Shown here piece after piece: positions 16,742 through 27,300 of a DNA stretch of 64,000 nucleotides (position 1 is the stretch's first letter; the number at the start of each line of letters is the position of its first letter). The stretch spans positions 113,356 to 177,355 of the forward strand of contig CAMYLU010000014.1 of the NCBI GenBank assembly GCA_947259485.1, written 5' to 3'. The notes beneath the pieces are model-generated. The model searched no databases and had not been told where the DNA came from. It saw nothing but the letters and a program-made list of their open reading frames with translations. A program made the position numbers and the translations under genes. Origin of the DNA: an uncultured Gammaproteobacteria bacterium. GTDB lineage: Bacteria > Pseudomonadota > Gammaproteobacteria > GCA-001735895.

Positions 16742-17972
16742 TACTAATGTCAAGCTCGTATTGGGGCTGGTTTTACTTGGCCTGGTCGGTTGGGGTTTGT
16801 ATGTGAGCATCGAGTTTTACGAGGAAACGGAGGAGTCCGGCTGGAGCCTCGATGCGTTACGCAATCCCTACCTGGCGGCTCAGAAATTCATGACTGAAAG
16901 CGGCATCGAGGTAACCGATGTCGATAGCCTCGCCAGGCTCGATGAACTCACCAATCTCGGCACACTCTTTTTCAGCGATGCCAACCAGGTGCAAACCCCG
17001 CGTCAGCTTGAGCAGGTAATGAACTGGCTTGATGTGGGTGGCAATGTTATCTACACCGCCGATGCGGTATCGCATGACGATGATTTGTTGTTACGAGAAT
17101 TTTCGGTCGATGTCGATTGGCGGGAATTTGAAGTCGAAGAAGAGACCGAGGAGAAAACGCTTAGCGAAAACTTGCGCGAATACAATCGCCAGCTCGAATC
17201 GGGGAAATCGAGAGAAGAGATTGCAAGCTCTTTTAATGACGAAGAGGACTTTATCACCCTGGTGCAGTTTGCCGATGAGATCGGAGATGTCGAAGTCGCA
17301 TTCAATGATTCGAAGGTCCTGTCGCATCCTGATATTTCAGATACCGGGAGTGATAGCGGGTATGAGCCCTTTAGCTGGTCCTACTCAGAACACGGGATTC
17401 ACATGATGCAGTTTGAAGTCGGTAGCGGATTGCTGACGATCATTTCCGATCCGGGCGTCTGGACTTCGTATCAAATTGATCAGTACGATCACGCTTACCT
17501 GTTATGGCTACTGAGTTCGGGCGAGGGTAATTTTGCAATTCTGCGCTCGGTATTGCGCGATTCGATCTGGGTTTTGATGCAACGTAATGCGACTGAACTC
17601 CTGATCGCGGCGGCATTATTGATATTGATCTGGATCTGGCGCACGGGTTATCGCTTTGGCCGACTGTTGCCGGATGATCTCTCGCAGTCGCGGGCCCTGG
17701 GAGAACACTTCTCGTCGATTTCCCATTACCTGTGGCATCGTCGACAGGGAGAGCACCTGGTGGAGCCTTTACGCGCCAGGGTAATGCGCCGCGCCAGCTT
17801 GACACTGGGCGAGTTTTCCCGTGTTGACCAGGCAGGACAATTCGAATTGATAGCACAGCGTTGTGATCTCAATCCGGAGGCAATAGCGCGCGCCTTCGGC
17901 AACAACGATTTTAGCGAAGCATCTTTTGTACAAACCGTAAGACTTTTAAAACGTATCGAGCAATCACTATGA
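16728..17972 (+). CDS. DUF4350 domain protein
   Basis: A 414-residue protein anchored by a helix at about 10-27 and a second at about 285-303 (LLIAAALLILIWIW). Between them lies a periplasmic domain with the DUF4350 pattern: PYLAAQKFMTESGIEV, LGTLFFSDANQV and DVGGNVIYTADAVSHDD. DUF4350 resembles glutamine amidotransferase-like domains of unknown role. The start at 16728 is the first methionine before the anchor helix. The stop overlaps the MoxR start by 4 bases. An acidic, helical insert (about 135-170) is rich in Glu and may be flexible. Confidence 0.82.
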   Translation: MNRSSTNVKLVLGLVLLGLVGWGLYVSIEFYEETEESGWSLDALRNPYLAAQKFMTESGIEVTDVDSLARLDELTNLGTLFFSDANQVQTPRQLEQVMNWLDVGGNVIYTADAVSHDDDLLLREFSVDVDWREFEVEEETEEKTLSENLREYNRQLESGKSREEIASSFNDEEDFITLVQFADEIGDVEVAFNDSKVLSHPDISDTGSDSGYEPFSWSYSEHGIHMMQFEVGSGLLTIISDPGVWTSYQIDQYDHAYLLWLLSSGEGNFAILRSVLRDSIWVLMQRNATELLIAAALLILIWIWRTGYRFGRLLPDDLSQSRALGEHFSSISHYLWHRRQGEHLVEPLRARVMRRASLTLGEFSRVDQAGQFELIAQRCDLNPEAIARAFGNNDFSEASFVQTVRLLKRIEQSL

Positions 17973-18919
17973 ATGATTCATCCAGTACAATATCTGCGGC
18001 ACTTAACGCGTTGCGGGAACATATCAATGGCCGGCTGATAGGTCAGTCACAAGTCGTCGACCAGGTCTTGATCGCCATGCTTGCAGGCGGTCATGTCTTG
18101 ATCGAAGGGGTGCCGGGGCTGGGTAAAACCCTGTTGGTACAGACGCTGGCGGCCGGAATAGGCGGCAAGTTCAAGCGTATCCAGTTCACCCCCGACCTGA
18201 TGCCCGGAGATGTTACCGGGCATGTCATGTTCGATATGTCGCAGAGCAAGTTTGTACTTAAACAGGGCCCGGTATTTACCAACCTTTTACTAGCCGATGA
18301 AATCAATCGTGCCCCGGCAAAAACCCAGGCCGCCCTGCTCGAAGTTATGCAGGAATACCAGGTCACGCTGGATGGCAAGTCGATGCCAGTCAGTAAACCT
18401 TTCATGGTATTGGCAACACAGAATCCGATCGAACAGGAAGGAACTTATGCATTACCAGAGGCAGAGCTGGATCGATTTATCGTCAAGATAAACATCGATT
18501 ATCCGCAGGCTGACGATGAATTGCTGATTGCGACCCGCTACGCCCTGGAATCTTTTGGCGGTGATCAGGGCGAAATACAACAATTGCTCGACGTCGAGAA
18601 CGCGCAGCAACAGTGCGCCGCTATCGAGGTAGACGAAAAGGTGGCTGAATATGCAGTTCAACTGGTGCGCTCGACACGTGGCACCACCTTGTTGCGACAC
18701 GGTGCCGGCCCGCGCGCCAGCATTGCCTTGTTGCGCTGTGCCAGGGCACTGGCGTTGCTCAATGGCGTTAGCTTTGTCACCCCAGATGACGTCAAGTCGA
18801 TGGTATTACCGGTATTACGACACCGGGTCATTCTGGCGCCAGAGGTTGAGATCGATGGCCTGGGCGTCGATGAAGTGCTCGGTAACCTGTTAGAGAAGGT
18901 CGACGCCCCGCGCTCATGA
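17969..18919 (+). CDS. MoxR family AAA+ ATPase (copy 2)
   Basis: A 316-residue MoxR ATPase. Walker A is GVPGLGKT (47-54), Walker B ends LLLADE (106-111), and VLATQNPIEQEGTYALPEAE forms the sensor-1 region. It overlaps the DUF4350 gene and the DUF58 gene by 4 bases each, so the ATPase and its predicted client are made together. It is more typical of the standard MoxR group than copy 1 at 3066-4040, which has a different N-terminus and LPGVGKTT Walker A. The two are separate paralogues and not a recent duplication. Confidence 0.92.
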   Translation: MNDSSSTISAALNALREHINGRLIGQSQVVDQVLIAMLAGGHVLIEGVPGLGKTLLVQTLAAGIGGKFKRIQFTPDLMPGDVTGHVMFDMSQSKFVLKQGPVFTNLLLADEINRAPAKTQAALLEVMQEYQVTLDGKSMPVSKPFMVLATQNPIEQEGTYALPEAELDRFIVKINIDYPQADDELLIATRYALESFGGDQGEIQQLLDVENAQQQCAAIEVDEKVAEYAVQLVRSTRGTTLLRHGAGPRASIALLRCARALALLNGVSFVTPDDVKSMVLPVLRHRVILAPEVEIDGLGVDEVLGNLLEKVDAPRS

Positions 18920-20241
18920 AACCTTCCCGGTTACTAATTCAGCTGCTACTGGCCTGGCTATTGCTGGGCCTGCTTGCAGCGGTTGCCACGATTCTGGAGT
19001 GGCCACGATCATTCGAGATCAAGCTTGTTTTCTGGTGCTGGTTTGGCCTGGTCGCGCTATTGGCATTACTGGATCGGTTTGCGCTGCATAGGCCTCGACT
19101 CGAAGTGACACGCACGCTGGAACCGCACCTTGCTCTCGGTATCCGCCAGCGGGTCAGAATCCGGGTCAGCAACCGGGAGCAGCGTCGCCAGGAATTCTGG
19201 TTGACCGATTTCCCGCCGTCGAAGCTGCATCTCGAGGGTTTACCGATAAGGCTCACGCTTGAGCCCGGGGAGCATGTGGATTTGCGTTATTCGATTACGC
19301 CTTTACAGCGTGGCCTGGCCGAGTTTGGACAGCCCTGTTGTCGGGTGCTATCGGACTGGAAACTTTGGGAAAAGAACTTTTACTATGGCGAGGCCCAGTC
19401 TGCAAAGATATACCCGAACTATAAACCGCTGTTTCGTTCTTCATTTATCGGTAGCGATCAACTCTATCTCGATCTCGGCTTACAGTTGCGCCAGCGTCGC
19501 GGGGAGGGGACCGATTTTCATCAATTGCGCGATTTTCGAGTAGGCGATTCCCTGCGCCAGATCGACTGGCGGGCAACGGCCCGCTTCCACAAACCGATTT
19601 CACGTGAATACCAGGAAGAACGCGATCAGCAGGTTGTTTTCCTGCTGGATTGCGGCAGGCGAATGCGCGCCAAGGATGGCGAAATCAGTCATTTCGACCA
19701 TGCGCTCAACGCGCTGCTGATTTCTGCCTTTGTCGCCCTGCGCCAGGGGGATAGCGTAGGGCTGCTCAGTTTTGCCGGGCAGTCACGCTGGGTTGCACCG
19801 ATTAAGGGACGTTTCCAGGTCAGTCGGTTGCTGGACCAGATTTACGATCTTGACAGCTCGCCGGCCGCCAGCGATTACCTCGATGTCGCGCAGCAACTGA
19901 TTACGCACCAGCCGCGCCGCTCACTGATTATCCTGATTTCATCGCTGGAACCACAGGACCGGGATGATTTGACCCAGGCCGCAAGGTTATTGTCGCAACA
20001 CCACCTGGTCATGGTGGCTTCGATGCGACAGCAGGTACTGAGCGATACACTGGCAACCGAGGTCGTGTCGATTGACGATGCATTAAGATATTGCGGTGTT
20101 GCCAGTCACCTGCAGGAGCAATCGGCAATGTATGCGCAACTGCGCAGTGATAACATCATCGTTGCCGATACACCCCCGGCCTACATGCACTCGACCCTGA
20201 TCAACGAATACATGGCCTTAAAACGGAGCGGGATTTTTTAA
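18916..20241 (+). CDS. DUF58 domain protein (copy 2)
   Basis: A 441-residue protein with two N-terminal membrane helices (about 8-28 and 37-57) and a DUF58/vWA-like domain. The signature RGEGTDFHQLRDFRVGDSLR followed by QIDWRATAR is complete. VVFLLDCGRRM (about 238-248) corresponds to the MIDAS region of vWA folds but the usual DxSxS is replaced by DCGRR, so metal binding is uncertain. It ends the operon that began at 12863. It is about 100 residues longer than the DUF58 protein at 2056-3060. Confidence 0.87.
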   Translation: MKPSRLLIQLLLAWLLLGLLAAVATILEWPRSFEIKLVFWCWFGLVALLALLDRFALHRPRLEVTRTLEPHLALGIRQRVRIRVSNREQRRQEFWLTDFPPSKLHLEGLPIRLTLEPGEHVDLRYSITPLQRGLAEFGQPCCRVLSDWKLWEKNFYYGEAQSAKIYPNYKPLFRSSFIGSDQLYLDLGLQLRQRRGEGTDFHQLRDFRVGDSLRQIDWRATARFHKPISREYQEERDQQVVFLLDCGRRMRAKDGEISHFDHALNALLISAFVALRQGDSVGLLSFAGQSRWVAPIKGRFQVSRLLDQIYDLDSSPAASDYLDVAQQLITHQPRRSLIILISSLEPQDRDDLTQAARLLSQHHLVMVASMRQQVLSDTLATEVVSIDDALRYCGVASHLQEQSAMYAQLRSDNIIVADTPPAYMHSTLINEYMALKRSGIF

Positions 20242-20348
20242 TCCGGTTGATACAAATCAATGGAGAAATCCGAAATTCGTCTTATGGTATAACTATAATT
20301 ACACATGACATCATGCGTTTTGCAAACCTGGAAAAATAGGACCCTGTT

Positions 20349-20783
20349 ATGTTTGAATCGCTCACCCACTGGTTTGATACTCTGAAGGAACGAAGTAAGC
20401 TTTTCGATCACTCTGAAGATGAAATACTGCATAGCGCCCTGGCCTCGGTGCTGTACCACGTTATCAGTGCAGATCAGCATGTCGATGCCAAGGAGAAGCA
20501 TGAATTCGATCGCATATTGAAACAGGAATTCGATCTTGATGACGAGCAGGTGGATCATCTTTACCGGGCTGCCAAGGGGTCGACGGCCGATGTGCATGGT
20601 GATTTGCACACCCTGAACTTTTACCTGAAGCACAATCCGGCGGTGCGCATGACCTTTATGCGTAAATTACTGCAGTTGGTCGACGTCGATGGCGCGCATC
20701 GGGAAGAACTGGATTTATTCTACGAAACCCTGCACGAAGTATTCCCCGAGGTTAAGGATCTTAACCAGGAAGATGACCTTTAA
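20349..20783 (+). CDS. TerB-like protein
   Basis: A 144-residue all-helical protein of the TerB/DjlA-like superfamily. It shows the acidic metal-binding style of the family: LYHVISADQHVDAKEKHEFD near residues 34-55 and LLQLVDVDGAHREELDLFYE near 99-118, each with the D-x-D/E-x-x-E pattern. It is cytosolic without signal peptide. It follows the DUF58 operon by 107 bases and may have its own promoter. Tellurite resistance is not implied by this domain alone. Confidence 0.75.
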   Translation: MFESLTHWFDTLKERSKLFDHSEDEILHSALASVLYHVISADQHVDAKEKHEFDRILKQEFDLDDEQVDHLYRAAKGSTADVHGDLHTLNFYLKHNPAVRMTFMRKLLQLVDVDGAHREELDLFYETLHEVFPEVKDLNQEDDL

Positions 20784-20848
20784 GGATTAATAAGCACGAC
20801 GATCTAATACGAAATTATTTCGTTGTATGAACGACCTCGATTAAGCGA

Positions 20849-21187
20849 TTAGAGCGTGATGACCTGGTCGGGCATATTACCGGCAAGTCCCTCGTACAGG
20901 TTAGGGAAGCAACCGATGGTGGCGCCGTCCACAAGCTTGTCGTGAATTTCCCGCTCCCAGCAACATTGATCGCAACCCATCAGCATAATGTTTTGCTGTT
21001 TTGCGACCTTTGCCAGCCGTTCTCCAAGGGGGTCGCCCGTTACCAGGACGTAATTGTTGTCCTCGAAAAAGAACATGCCCACGACTTCCGGACCGTGTGC
21101 CTGTTCTTCAAGCTGCGGCAGGATCATTTTCCCGAGCTTGTATGAAACGGTGTGCCCCTGGCTGGAGAAGATATATGCGACTTTCAT
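20849..21187 (-). CDS. DsrE-family protein with CxxC motif
   Basis: A 112-residue DsrE/TusD-like fold protein. It begins MKVAYIFSSQGH, has VVGMFFFEDNNYVL and carries the cysteine motif MGCDQCCWER (about residues 70-79), plus one cysteine near IGCFPN. DsrE proteins bind persulfide sulfur and pass it on. The sequence resembles DsrE-related proteins named SaoD, but I cannot confirm that from memory alone. No sulfur-relay partners are adjacent. Single gene, minus strand, downstream of the cold-shock gene by 100 bases. Confidence 0.65.
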   Translation of the reverse strand: MKVAYIFSSQGHTVSYKLGKMILPQLEEQAHGPEVVGMFFFEDNNYVLVTGDPLGERLAKVAKQQNIMLMGCDQCCWEREIHDKLVDGATIGCFPNLYEGLAGNMPDQVITL

Positions 21188-21287
21188 TGGATATCCTTAG
21201 GGTGATGTTTTTTGTTTTCAGGCACCACAGAGTGCCCGCCCCGCGTTAGCCGGGAGCGTCCGTCAGTGCACTTGTGTGTATTTTTAC

Positions 21288-21494
21288 TTAAACAGGAACG
21301 ACGTTATTTGCACAGGGTCCTTTCTGGCCCTGGCCCACTTCAAATTCAACTGCCTGGCCGTCATTCAACGTCGCGTAGTCGTCACCACTTCTGATTTCAG
21401 AATGATGGACAAAAAGATCTTTGCCGCCGTCTTCGGGCGTAATGAAACCATAACCTTTAGTTGCGTTGAACCATTTTACTGTACCTTTACTCAT
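21288..21494 (-). CDS. cold-shock protein (CspA family)
   Basis: A 68-residue single cold-shock domain. The RNA-binding motifs are [20 protein letters not shown], covering RNP1 (KGYGFI) and RNP2 (LFVHH). It begins [10 protein letters not shown], the standard family start. It acts as an RNA chaperone. The upstream region on the minus strand is long and free of genes, which fits the extended leader of csp transcripts, although I cannot show the structure. Confidence 0.95.
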   Translation of the reverse strand: MSKGTVKWFNATKGYGFITPEDGGKDLFVHHSEIRSGDDYATLNDGQAVEFEVGQGQKGPCANNVVPV

Positions 21495-21921
21495 GTCAAT
21501 ACTCTCGTTAATAATGGTGAATCATTTAGATAAGCCCCTATTCGAATTCACCGTTTCGAAACAGGATTGTTACTTCCTCTACCTGGACGCGCTGCGATCC
21601 ACCTTGTAACGGACGGTTTGAGTCGGGTTCGTTACGAGCCATTTTCAGGCAGTATTTACGGGAATTTACACTCATTATCCTAGGGGCTGGTTCGGTCGAT
21701 CAGACTCCACAGCTCTATTAACAAGTACTTAGATTCCAGATAACCAGGCTATTTATTATAAGCGTACGACCAATAGTGCCTTATCAAGCGAAGCAAAGAA
21801 ACCAATGTTTTGCATACACAGGGGAGAAAATCGCGCTGAGCAGTCGTTTTCGGCCACGAAAATAGAAACTTAGCCTTCGAATCCGTGAAAACCGGGAGCT
21901 TTTAGGAACATCCTCATACCG
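21495..21921. other. gene-free stretch, probable cold-shock leader
   Basis: About 430 bases between the cold-shock gene and the end of the MBL-fold gene. No coding pattern was found. The part nearest 21495 would be the 5' untranslated region of the cold-shock mRNA. The far part would hold the 3' end of the MBL-fold transcript; I saw no clear terminator hairpin. Confidence 0.5.
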
Positions 21922-22854
21922 CTACTCCCATTCCATTTCGGTAAACACCTGCTGTGCATTTCTACCTGCAATTTGGTGAAAATTCTGCAGGTGGCTGAAT
22001 CTTGCCTGGTCTACGTCGCCAATTGCCGAAATGTCGCCACCACTGTCGATGAAATCTGCAATCGATTTGCGCAGGAAAACCAGGTAATCGTAGGTATCCT
22101 TTCTGGCCCGCGATAAGTCGGTTAGATGCCCGTGCCCTGGTACCAGGTATCGTGGCTTAAACGCCGCCATGGTTTGAAAAACCTCGAGCCAGCTTTTGCT
22201 GTTGGATTGTGATCCGACGCCCAGCATCCTCTCGACGTAAACGATATCACCGGTGAACATAACCTGCTTTTGAGGAAGCCAGACATAACTATCACCGGGA
22301 GTGTGCGCCTGGCCTGAATGGTGTAGTTCGAAAATAATACCACCCAGTTCAAACTCGAAAAAATAGGCAAATGTCATATCGGCATAAACCGGATCGGTTG
22401 CTTTAACCGCCGTTTCTCCAACCAGGTTGCCAAGCAGTATGAGTTGATCCCGGGTACGGGCTTTCTGGTCGTTCAGCGCGGCTTCGCTGGCAATAATTTG
22501 AGCACCCCGATCCTTGAAATAGCCGTTACCTAGCCAGCGATGATCTTGCCCACCGGTATTGATAACCCGGACAACGGGCTTGTCGGTAACGCTTTTAATC
22601 AGCAGGTCGATTTCTCCGGCACCGGGATGGGTACCGCCCGAGTCAATGAGTACGGCACCTTCTCCGGTTACAACCAATCCAAATGTTGCATTGTTCCCCA
22701 GGTTGTCTTTGCTGCGGTTGCCGAGCTCGCCAACTATTGCATAGATATCTTCAGTTACCTGCTGCAGGGCCAGTTTCTGTTCCGCCTGTGACTGCGCAGG
22801 GGCCAATACCAGCATCGCTGCCAGAAGAAGTGCTGACGTTTTAAAAATACTCAT
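21922..22854 (-). CDS. secreted MBL-fold hydrolase with altered metal motif
   Basis: A 310-residue metallo-beta-lactamase fold protein with a signal peptide (MSIFKTSALLLAAMLVLAPA, then QSQA). The start at 22854 directly gives the signal peptide; a longer frame to 22899 does not. The usual HxHxDH metal motif reads TGGQDHRW here, so two histidines of the first metal site are missing, while HHSGQAHTPGDS, MFTGDIV and VPGHGH keep the later ligands. It may bind one metal. It lies 8 bases after the Rieske oxygenase gene, so the two are probably cotranscribed. The substrate is unknown. Confidence 0.78.
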   Translation of the reverse strand: MSIFKTSALLLAAMLVLAPAQSQAEQKLALQQVTEDIYAIVGELGNRSKDNLGNNATFGLVVTGEGAVLIDSGGTHPGAGEIDLLIKSVTDKPVVRVINTGGQDHRWLGNGYFKDRGAQIIASEAALNDQKARTRDQLILLGNLVGETAVKATDPVYADMTFAYFFEFELGGIIFELHHSGQAHTPGDSYVWLPQKQVMFTGDIVYVERMLGVGSQSNSKSWLEVFQTMAAFKPRYLVPGHGHLTDLSRARKDTYDYLVFLRKSIADFIDSGGDISAIGDVDQARFSHLQNFHQIAGRNAQQVFTEMEWE

Positions 22855-22862
22855 ACCAATCG

Positions 22863-24026
22863 CTAGTGATTCCCCTGGGTTAATTGTTTCGCCACCCATT
22901 TGGCAAAGTGGTGCGATGGCTTGTCCATGATCGGCGTGAATACACCACCGCTGAAGGCGCTTGACCTGCGGCCGCGCTGCATGCCTTCGACGACTCCGAT
23001 ATCCTCGTTGAATACCCTGGCCCAGACTTCCAGCCGGTGCGCACGTGCCGTGTCGAAGTCGGGGTCGTCGGCGGCGTCGCCCAGGTAGTAAATCTGTAAA
23101 TGGTCAAGCGAGCGTTCGGCTGAAACCGGCTGCACGAAGCGCGTCCAGTAGTGATCGGCCTGCAATCCGAGGAACACGTTGGGGTACAGGGTAGGGTATT
23201 CGGCAACCATATCCGACCAGCCATCAAACACCGGGAATGCATCGAGATTTGTTTTCTCGTGATCGTACTTCAGCGTCCCCTGGCCGGCAAAGAGATCGTC
23301 ACCATAGAAGTGATAGTGATCTTCAAGCTTCGACACCGCGTTCAAATCAGGATGTATGGTCGGCAGGTGGTAACTCTCGAGATTATTTTCCACGCATAGT
23401 TTCCAGTTGCCGGCAAAATCGATGGTGTAACTGCCGTGACTGGCAGCCGGCCTGAGCGCGGAAAACTTTTCCCGCGCTACCAGCTTGTCGATACGTTGTT
23501 GCAACGGGGCAATAAAGGACTCGAAATCCGGTGCATCCTCCGACAGGTTGACAAACACCAGGTCCATCCAGACGGCAGAGCGCGCTGCGCGTAATCCATG
23601 TTCATTCTTATCGAGGCAGTCTATGCTGTGCACGCCACTGCCACCGACATTCGGGGTGGCCAGTAAGCGGCCGTCGAGATCGTAAGCCCAGCCGTGGTAG
23701 GGACATTGAATCGTATTTTTCACCTGGCAGGCTTGCCAAACCAGCTCATTACCGCGATGGCTACAGACGTTGTGAAAGACCCGGACATCGCCCTGCTTAT
23801 TGCGCAGCATGACCAGTGGCTGACCCAGAAAACCAACGGGTTGCAAATCACCGGGCCCGGGAACACTGCAGCCGTTTCCGATGCAGGTCCAGGTTTTAGC
23901 GAATAACTGTTGCTGTTCCATGCGAAAGAATTCTTCGCTGGTGTATGCCTGGTTGGGCAATCCGGTGGCGCAACCGTTCTCGTTATTGATTGCATCGAGC
24001 GTTGCTTGGCTGAGCTTTGTATTCAT
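22863..24026 (-). CDS. Rieske-type oxygenase alpha subunit (GbcA/CntA-like)
   Basis: A 387-residue non-heme iron oxygenase. The Rieske 2Fe-2S ligands are C88, H90 (in NVCSHRGN) and C108, H111 (in QCPYHGW). The mononuclear iron site is H220 and H225 in NWKLCVENNLESYHLPTIHP with E213/N214 and E217 in the bridging region. The size and single-subunit look match oxygenases of quaternary amines (glycine betaine, carnitine, stachydrine) and some aromatic demethylases. No reductase gene is adjacent, so electrons must come from elsewhere. A methylamine-type substrate would fit the region but is inference. Confidence 0.85.
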   Translation of the reverse strand: MNTKLSQATLDAINNENGCATGLPNQAYTSEEFFRMEQQQLFAKTWTCIGNGCSVPGPGDLQPVGFLGQPLVMLRNKQGDVRVFHNVCSHRGNELVWQACQVKNTIQCPYHGWAYDLDGRLLATPNVGGSGVHSIDCLDKNEHGLRAARSAVWMDLVFVNLSEDAPDFESFIAPLQQRIDKLVAREKFSALRPAASHGSYTIDFAGNWKLCVENNLESYHLPTIHPDLNAVSKLEDHYHFYGDDLFAGQGTLKYDHEKTNLDAFPVFDGWSDMVAEYPTLYPNVFLGLQADHYWTRFVQPVSAERSLDHLQIYYLGDAADDPDFDTARAHRLEVWARVFNEDIGVVEGMQRGRRSSAFSGGVFTPIMDKPSHHFAKWVAKQLTQGNH

Positions 24027-24241
24027 GGCTCGGCAGACAATAGCAAATGCAAATTCGGTTTGTCGATAGAAGAGCTGTAAAAAGCATCGCTATTCTGACA
24101 AGTCGTTGTTACAGGAGTTTGTAATCGAATATTGAATTCAGGCCATCCCGGCCTGGTCAAGCGCTAGTGGTAATAGTACTTATTGTACGTTTACTATTTT
24201 TGATAGTTTAATTCGATGCGGTTGGTAATCAGGGGCATCGA

Positions 24242-25576
<1,335 letters not shown>

Positions 25577-25582
25577 TCAGCA

Positions 25583-26758
25583 TTATGCGCTTTCATACAG
25601 GCGAGTGAGTACGAATTCCCGGTGGCCCAGGGCCTCGGCCGCTGTGAGGCGCCCGTTGGCGGTGCGAAACATCGATTCAAGCAGCTTGTCGCCAGCCTCG
25701 CTCGGGGTCATTTCCTTACGCAGTAATCCAGATACGTCAACATCGACATGTTCACTCATGGTGCGAACCGTGCGTGGATTGGCACATAACTTAATAACCG
25801 GGAGGATCGGATTGCCGATGATATTGCCCTGTCCGGTGGGGAAAAAATGAACGACGTAACCTGCTGCTGCAGCCAGGGTCACCATTTCAGCCGCGGCCGA
25901 AGACGAGTCCATAAACCATAACCCGGGACCTGTCGGTGCTTCTGCTTTATCCAGCACGCCGTCGACCATGCACTCTCTGCCAATCTTTTGTATGTTACCG
26001 AGCGCTTTTTCCTCGATGGTCGTCAGGCCACCTTCGATGTTGCCCTTGGTAGGCTGGGAATCAGACAGGTCAGAGGTTTTAAAACGTTCAATCAAATCCT
26101 GGTAACGATTGAACATGAACATGAAACGCTCGCGAACTTCGTCGTTGCGGCAACGCTCGGCCACGAGATGCTCACCACCCGTGATTTCGGAAGTCTCACC
26201 AAACAGCAGGGTTGCACCATGCGGGTACAATTTATCGAACGCATTGCCGACTGTAGGATTCGATCCACAGCCCGAGGTGGTATCGGATTCGCCACATTTG
26301 GTGGAAACCCAGAGCTCGCCCATCGGAGCCTCTTCGCGCGTTAATTCAGAAGCCCACTGTGCGTATTCCTTTGCTACCTTGGACGCTTCCATAATGGTTT
26401 CATGGTCGCCGTGCTGCTCGATGCCAAAACCGGTTACCGGTTTACCGGTCGCCGCGATGCCATCGACAATTTTTTGGGTCCAGCCATTTTCGATACCAAT
26501 CACCACCACGGCCGCAACATTGGGGTTGGAGCCGGTTCCGATCAAGGTACGGAAGTGCAACTCGAGGTCTTCACCAAACTGCAGTCGTCCATAAGGATGG
26601 GGCAGGGCCATGGTGCCTGATATGTTATTCGCAACCGCTTCGCATGCCGCATTCGACAGGTCATCAACCGGCAGGATTATGACGTGATTACGAACGCCTA
26701 CGCGACCATTTTCGCGGCGATAACCTGAAAACGTTGCCGTACTGAGATCTTGGGACAT
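25583..26758 (-). CDS. suyB: (2R)-sulfolactate sulfo-lyase subunit beta (SuyB)
   Basis: A 391-residue UxaA/altronate-dehydratase-family protein. Together with SuyA it cleaves sulfolactate to pyruvate and sulfite. It begins with [20 protein letters not shown], and the cysteine-rich signatures [20 protein letters not shown] and [15 protein letters not shown] are those of this enzyme group. The length agrees with SuyB and not with full altronate dehydratases (about 500), because the SAF domain is a separate gene. It lies 43 bases after suyA with a GGAG ribosome site. The product pyruvate feeds central metabolism; sulfite must be exported or oxidised by genes not seen here. Confidence 0.9.
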   Translation of the reverse strand: MSQDLSTATFSGYRRENGRVGVRNHVIILPVDDLSNAACEAVANNISGTMALPHPYGRLQFGEDLELHFRTLIGTGSNPNVAAVVVIGIENGWTQKIVDGIAATGKPVTGFGIEQHGDHETIMEASKVAKEYAQWASELTREEAPMGELWVSTKCGESDTTSGCGSNPTVGNAFDKLYPHGATLLFGETSEITGGEHLVAERCRNDEVRERFMFMFNRYQDLIERFKTSDLSDSQPTKGNIEGGLTTIEEKALGNIQKIGRECMVDGVLDKAEAPTGPGLWFMDSSSAAAEMVTLAAAAGYVVHFFPTGQGNIIGNPILPVIKLCANPRTVRTMSEHVDVDVSGLLRKEMTPSEAGDKLLESMFRTANGRLTAAEALGHREFVLTRLYESA

Positions 26759-26801
26759 TTATATATTCTCCAGAAAGGGGTTTTTAAGTTTTGTTTGCCG
26801 A

Positions 26802-27083
26802 TTACCAGCGCTTGGTCTTGATATTGTGGACATGGGCATGCTCACCGGTACCGATATCCGCGACCACCTTGCCGATATCCGTGCCGTACTTGATCACGGT
26901 ATCGCCCTCGTTCATCGGTTTTATCGCAAGCTTGTGTCCGATCGGTATATCGTTGGCTGCCTTGAATTTTATATCGATGTCCTGATCCATTACCCAGCCG
27001 GTTAATTCCTCGCCAGCTTTCACGCCCTCGACTACGACAACGCCGACACTATCCCCTTCGTCATGTACTACGAAATCAATCAT
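26802..27083 (-). CDS. suyA: (2R)-sulfolactate sulfo-lyase subunit alpha (SuyA)
   Basis: A 93-residue SAF-domain protein, the small subunit of sulfolactate sulfo-lyase. The sequence MIDFVVHDEGDSVGVVVVEG and the ending GEHAHVHNIKTKRW are characteristic. A GGAGAG ribosome site lies six bases before the ATG. It is first in the minus-strand operon and starts 85 bases from the nearest palindromic operator. The promoter and operator arrangement points to control by the divergent GntR protein. Confidence 0.92.
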   Translation of the reverse strand: MIDFVVHDEGDSVGVVVVEGVKAGEELTGWVMDQDIDIKFKAANDIPIGHKLAIKPMNEGDTVIKYGTDIGKVVADIGTGEHAHVHNIKTKRW

Positions 27084-27124
27084 TTTTACTCTCCGGAATA
27101 TTGAAAAACACGCTTGTATCCAGC

Positions 27125-27155
27125 GCTATAATGAGACCCTACGCCTCATTATAGC
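27125..27155. promoter_or_regulatory. inverted repeat carrying the suyA -10 box
   Basis: GCTATAATGAG (27125-27135) and CTCATTATAGC (27145-27155) are perfect 11-base inverted arms around nine bases. Read on the minus strand, the second arm supplies TATAAT at 27153-27148, a good -10 for suyA with a start near 27141. A TTGACT lies at 27164-27159 on the minus strand but with wrong spacing for this box. Confidence 0.5.
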
Positions 27156-27167
27156 TTTAGTCAAGTG

Positions 27168-27181
27168 GTCTTATATAAGAC
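27168..27181. promoter_or_regulatory. palindromic operator 1 (GTCTTATATAAGAC)
   Basis: A perfect 14-base palindrome. It covers the position where the -35 box of the suyA promoter would lie relative to the -10 at 27153-27148. An identical copy lies 119 bases further at 27287. The form (two-fold symmetric, AT core) fits a GntR-family dimer site. Confidence 0.75.
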
Positions 27182-27265
27182 TAACAAATTTATATCAGAT
27201 TATAACTTATTGAATTTGATAGGGTTAATGCGATTTCGTATATATATCGACTGTAAACCGAATTC

Positions 27266-27271
27266 TATAAT
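27266..27271 (+). promoter_or_regulatory. -10 box of the GntR gene
   Basis: A perfect TATAAT on the plus strand, 131 bases before the GntR start codon. Operator 2 lies just downstream of the expected transcription start near 27278, a position that would allow autorepression. No clear -35 box is present. Confidence 0.4.
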
Positions 27272-27286
27272 TGTTTTTTTGCCACG

Positions 27287-27300
27287 GTCTTATATAAGAC
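27287..27300. promoter_or_regulatory. palindromic operator 2 (GTCTTATATAAGAC)
   Basis: An exact second copy of the 14-base palindrome at 27168, again preceded by G. It lies 97 bases before the GntR start codon and within its expected leader. Confidence 0.75.
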
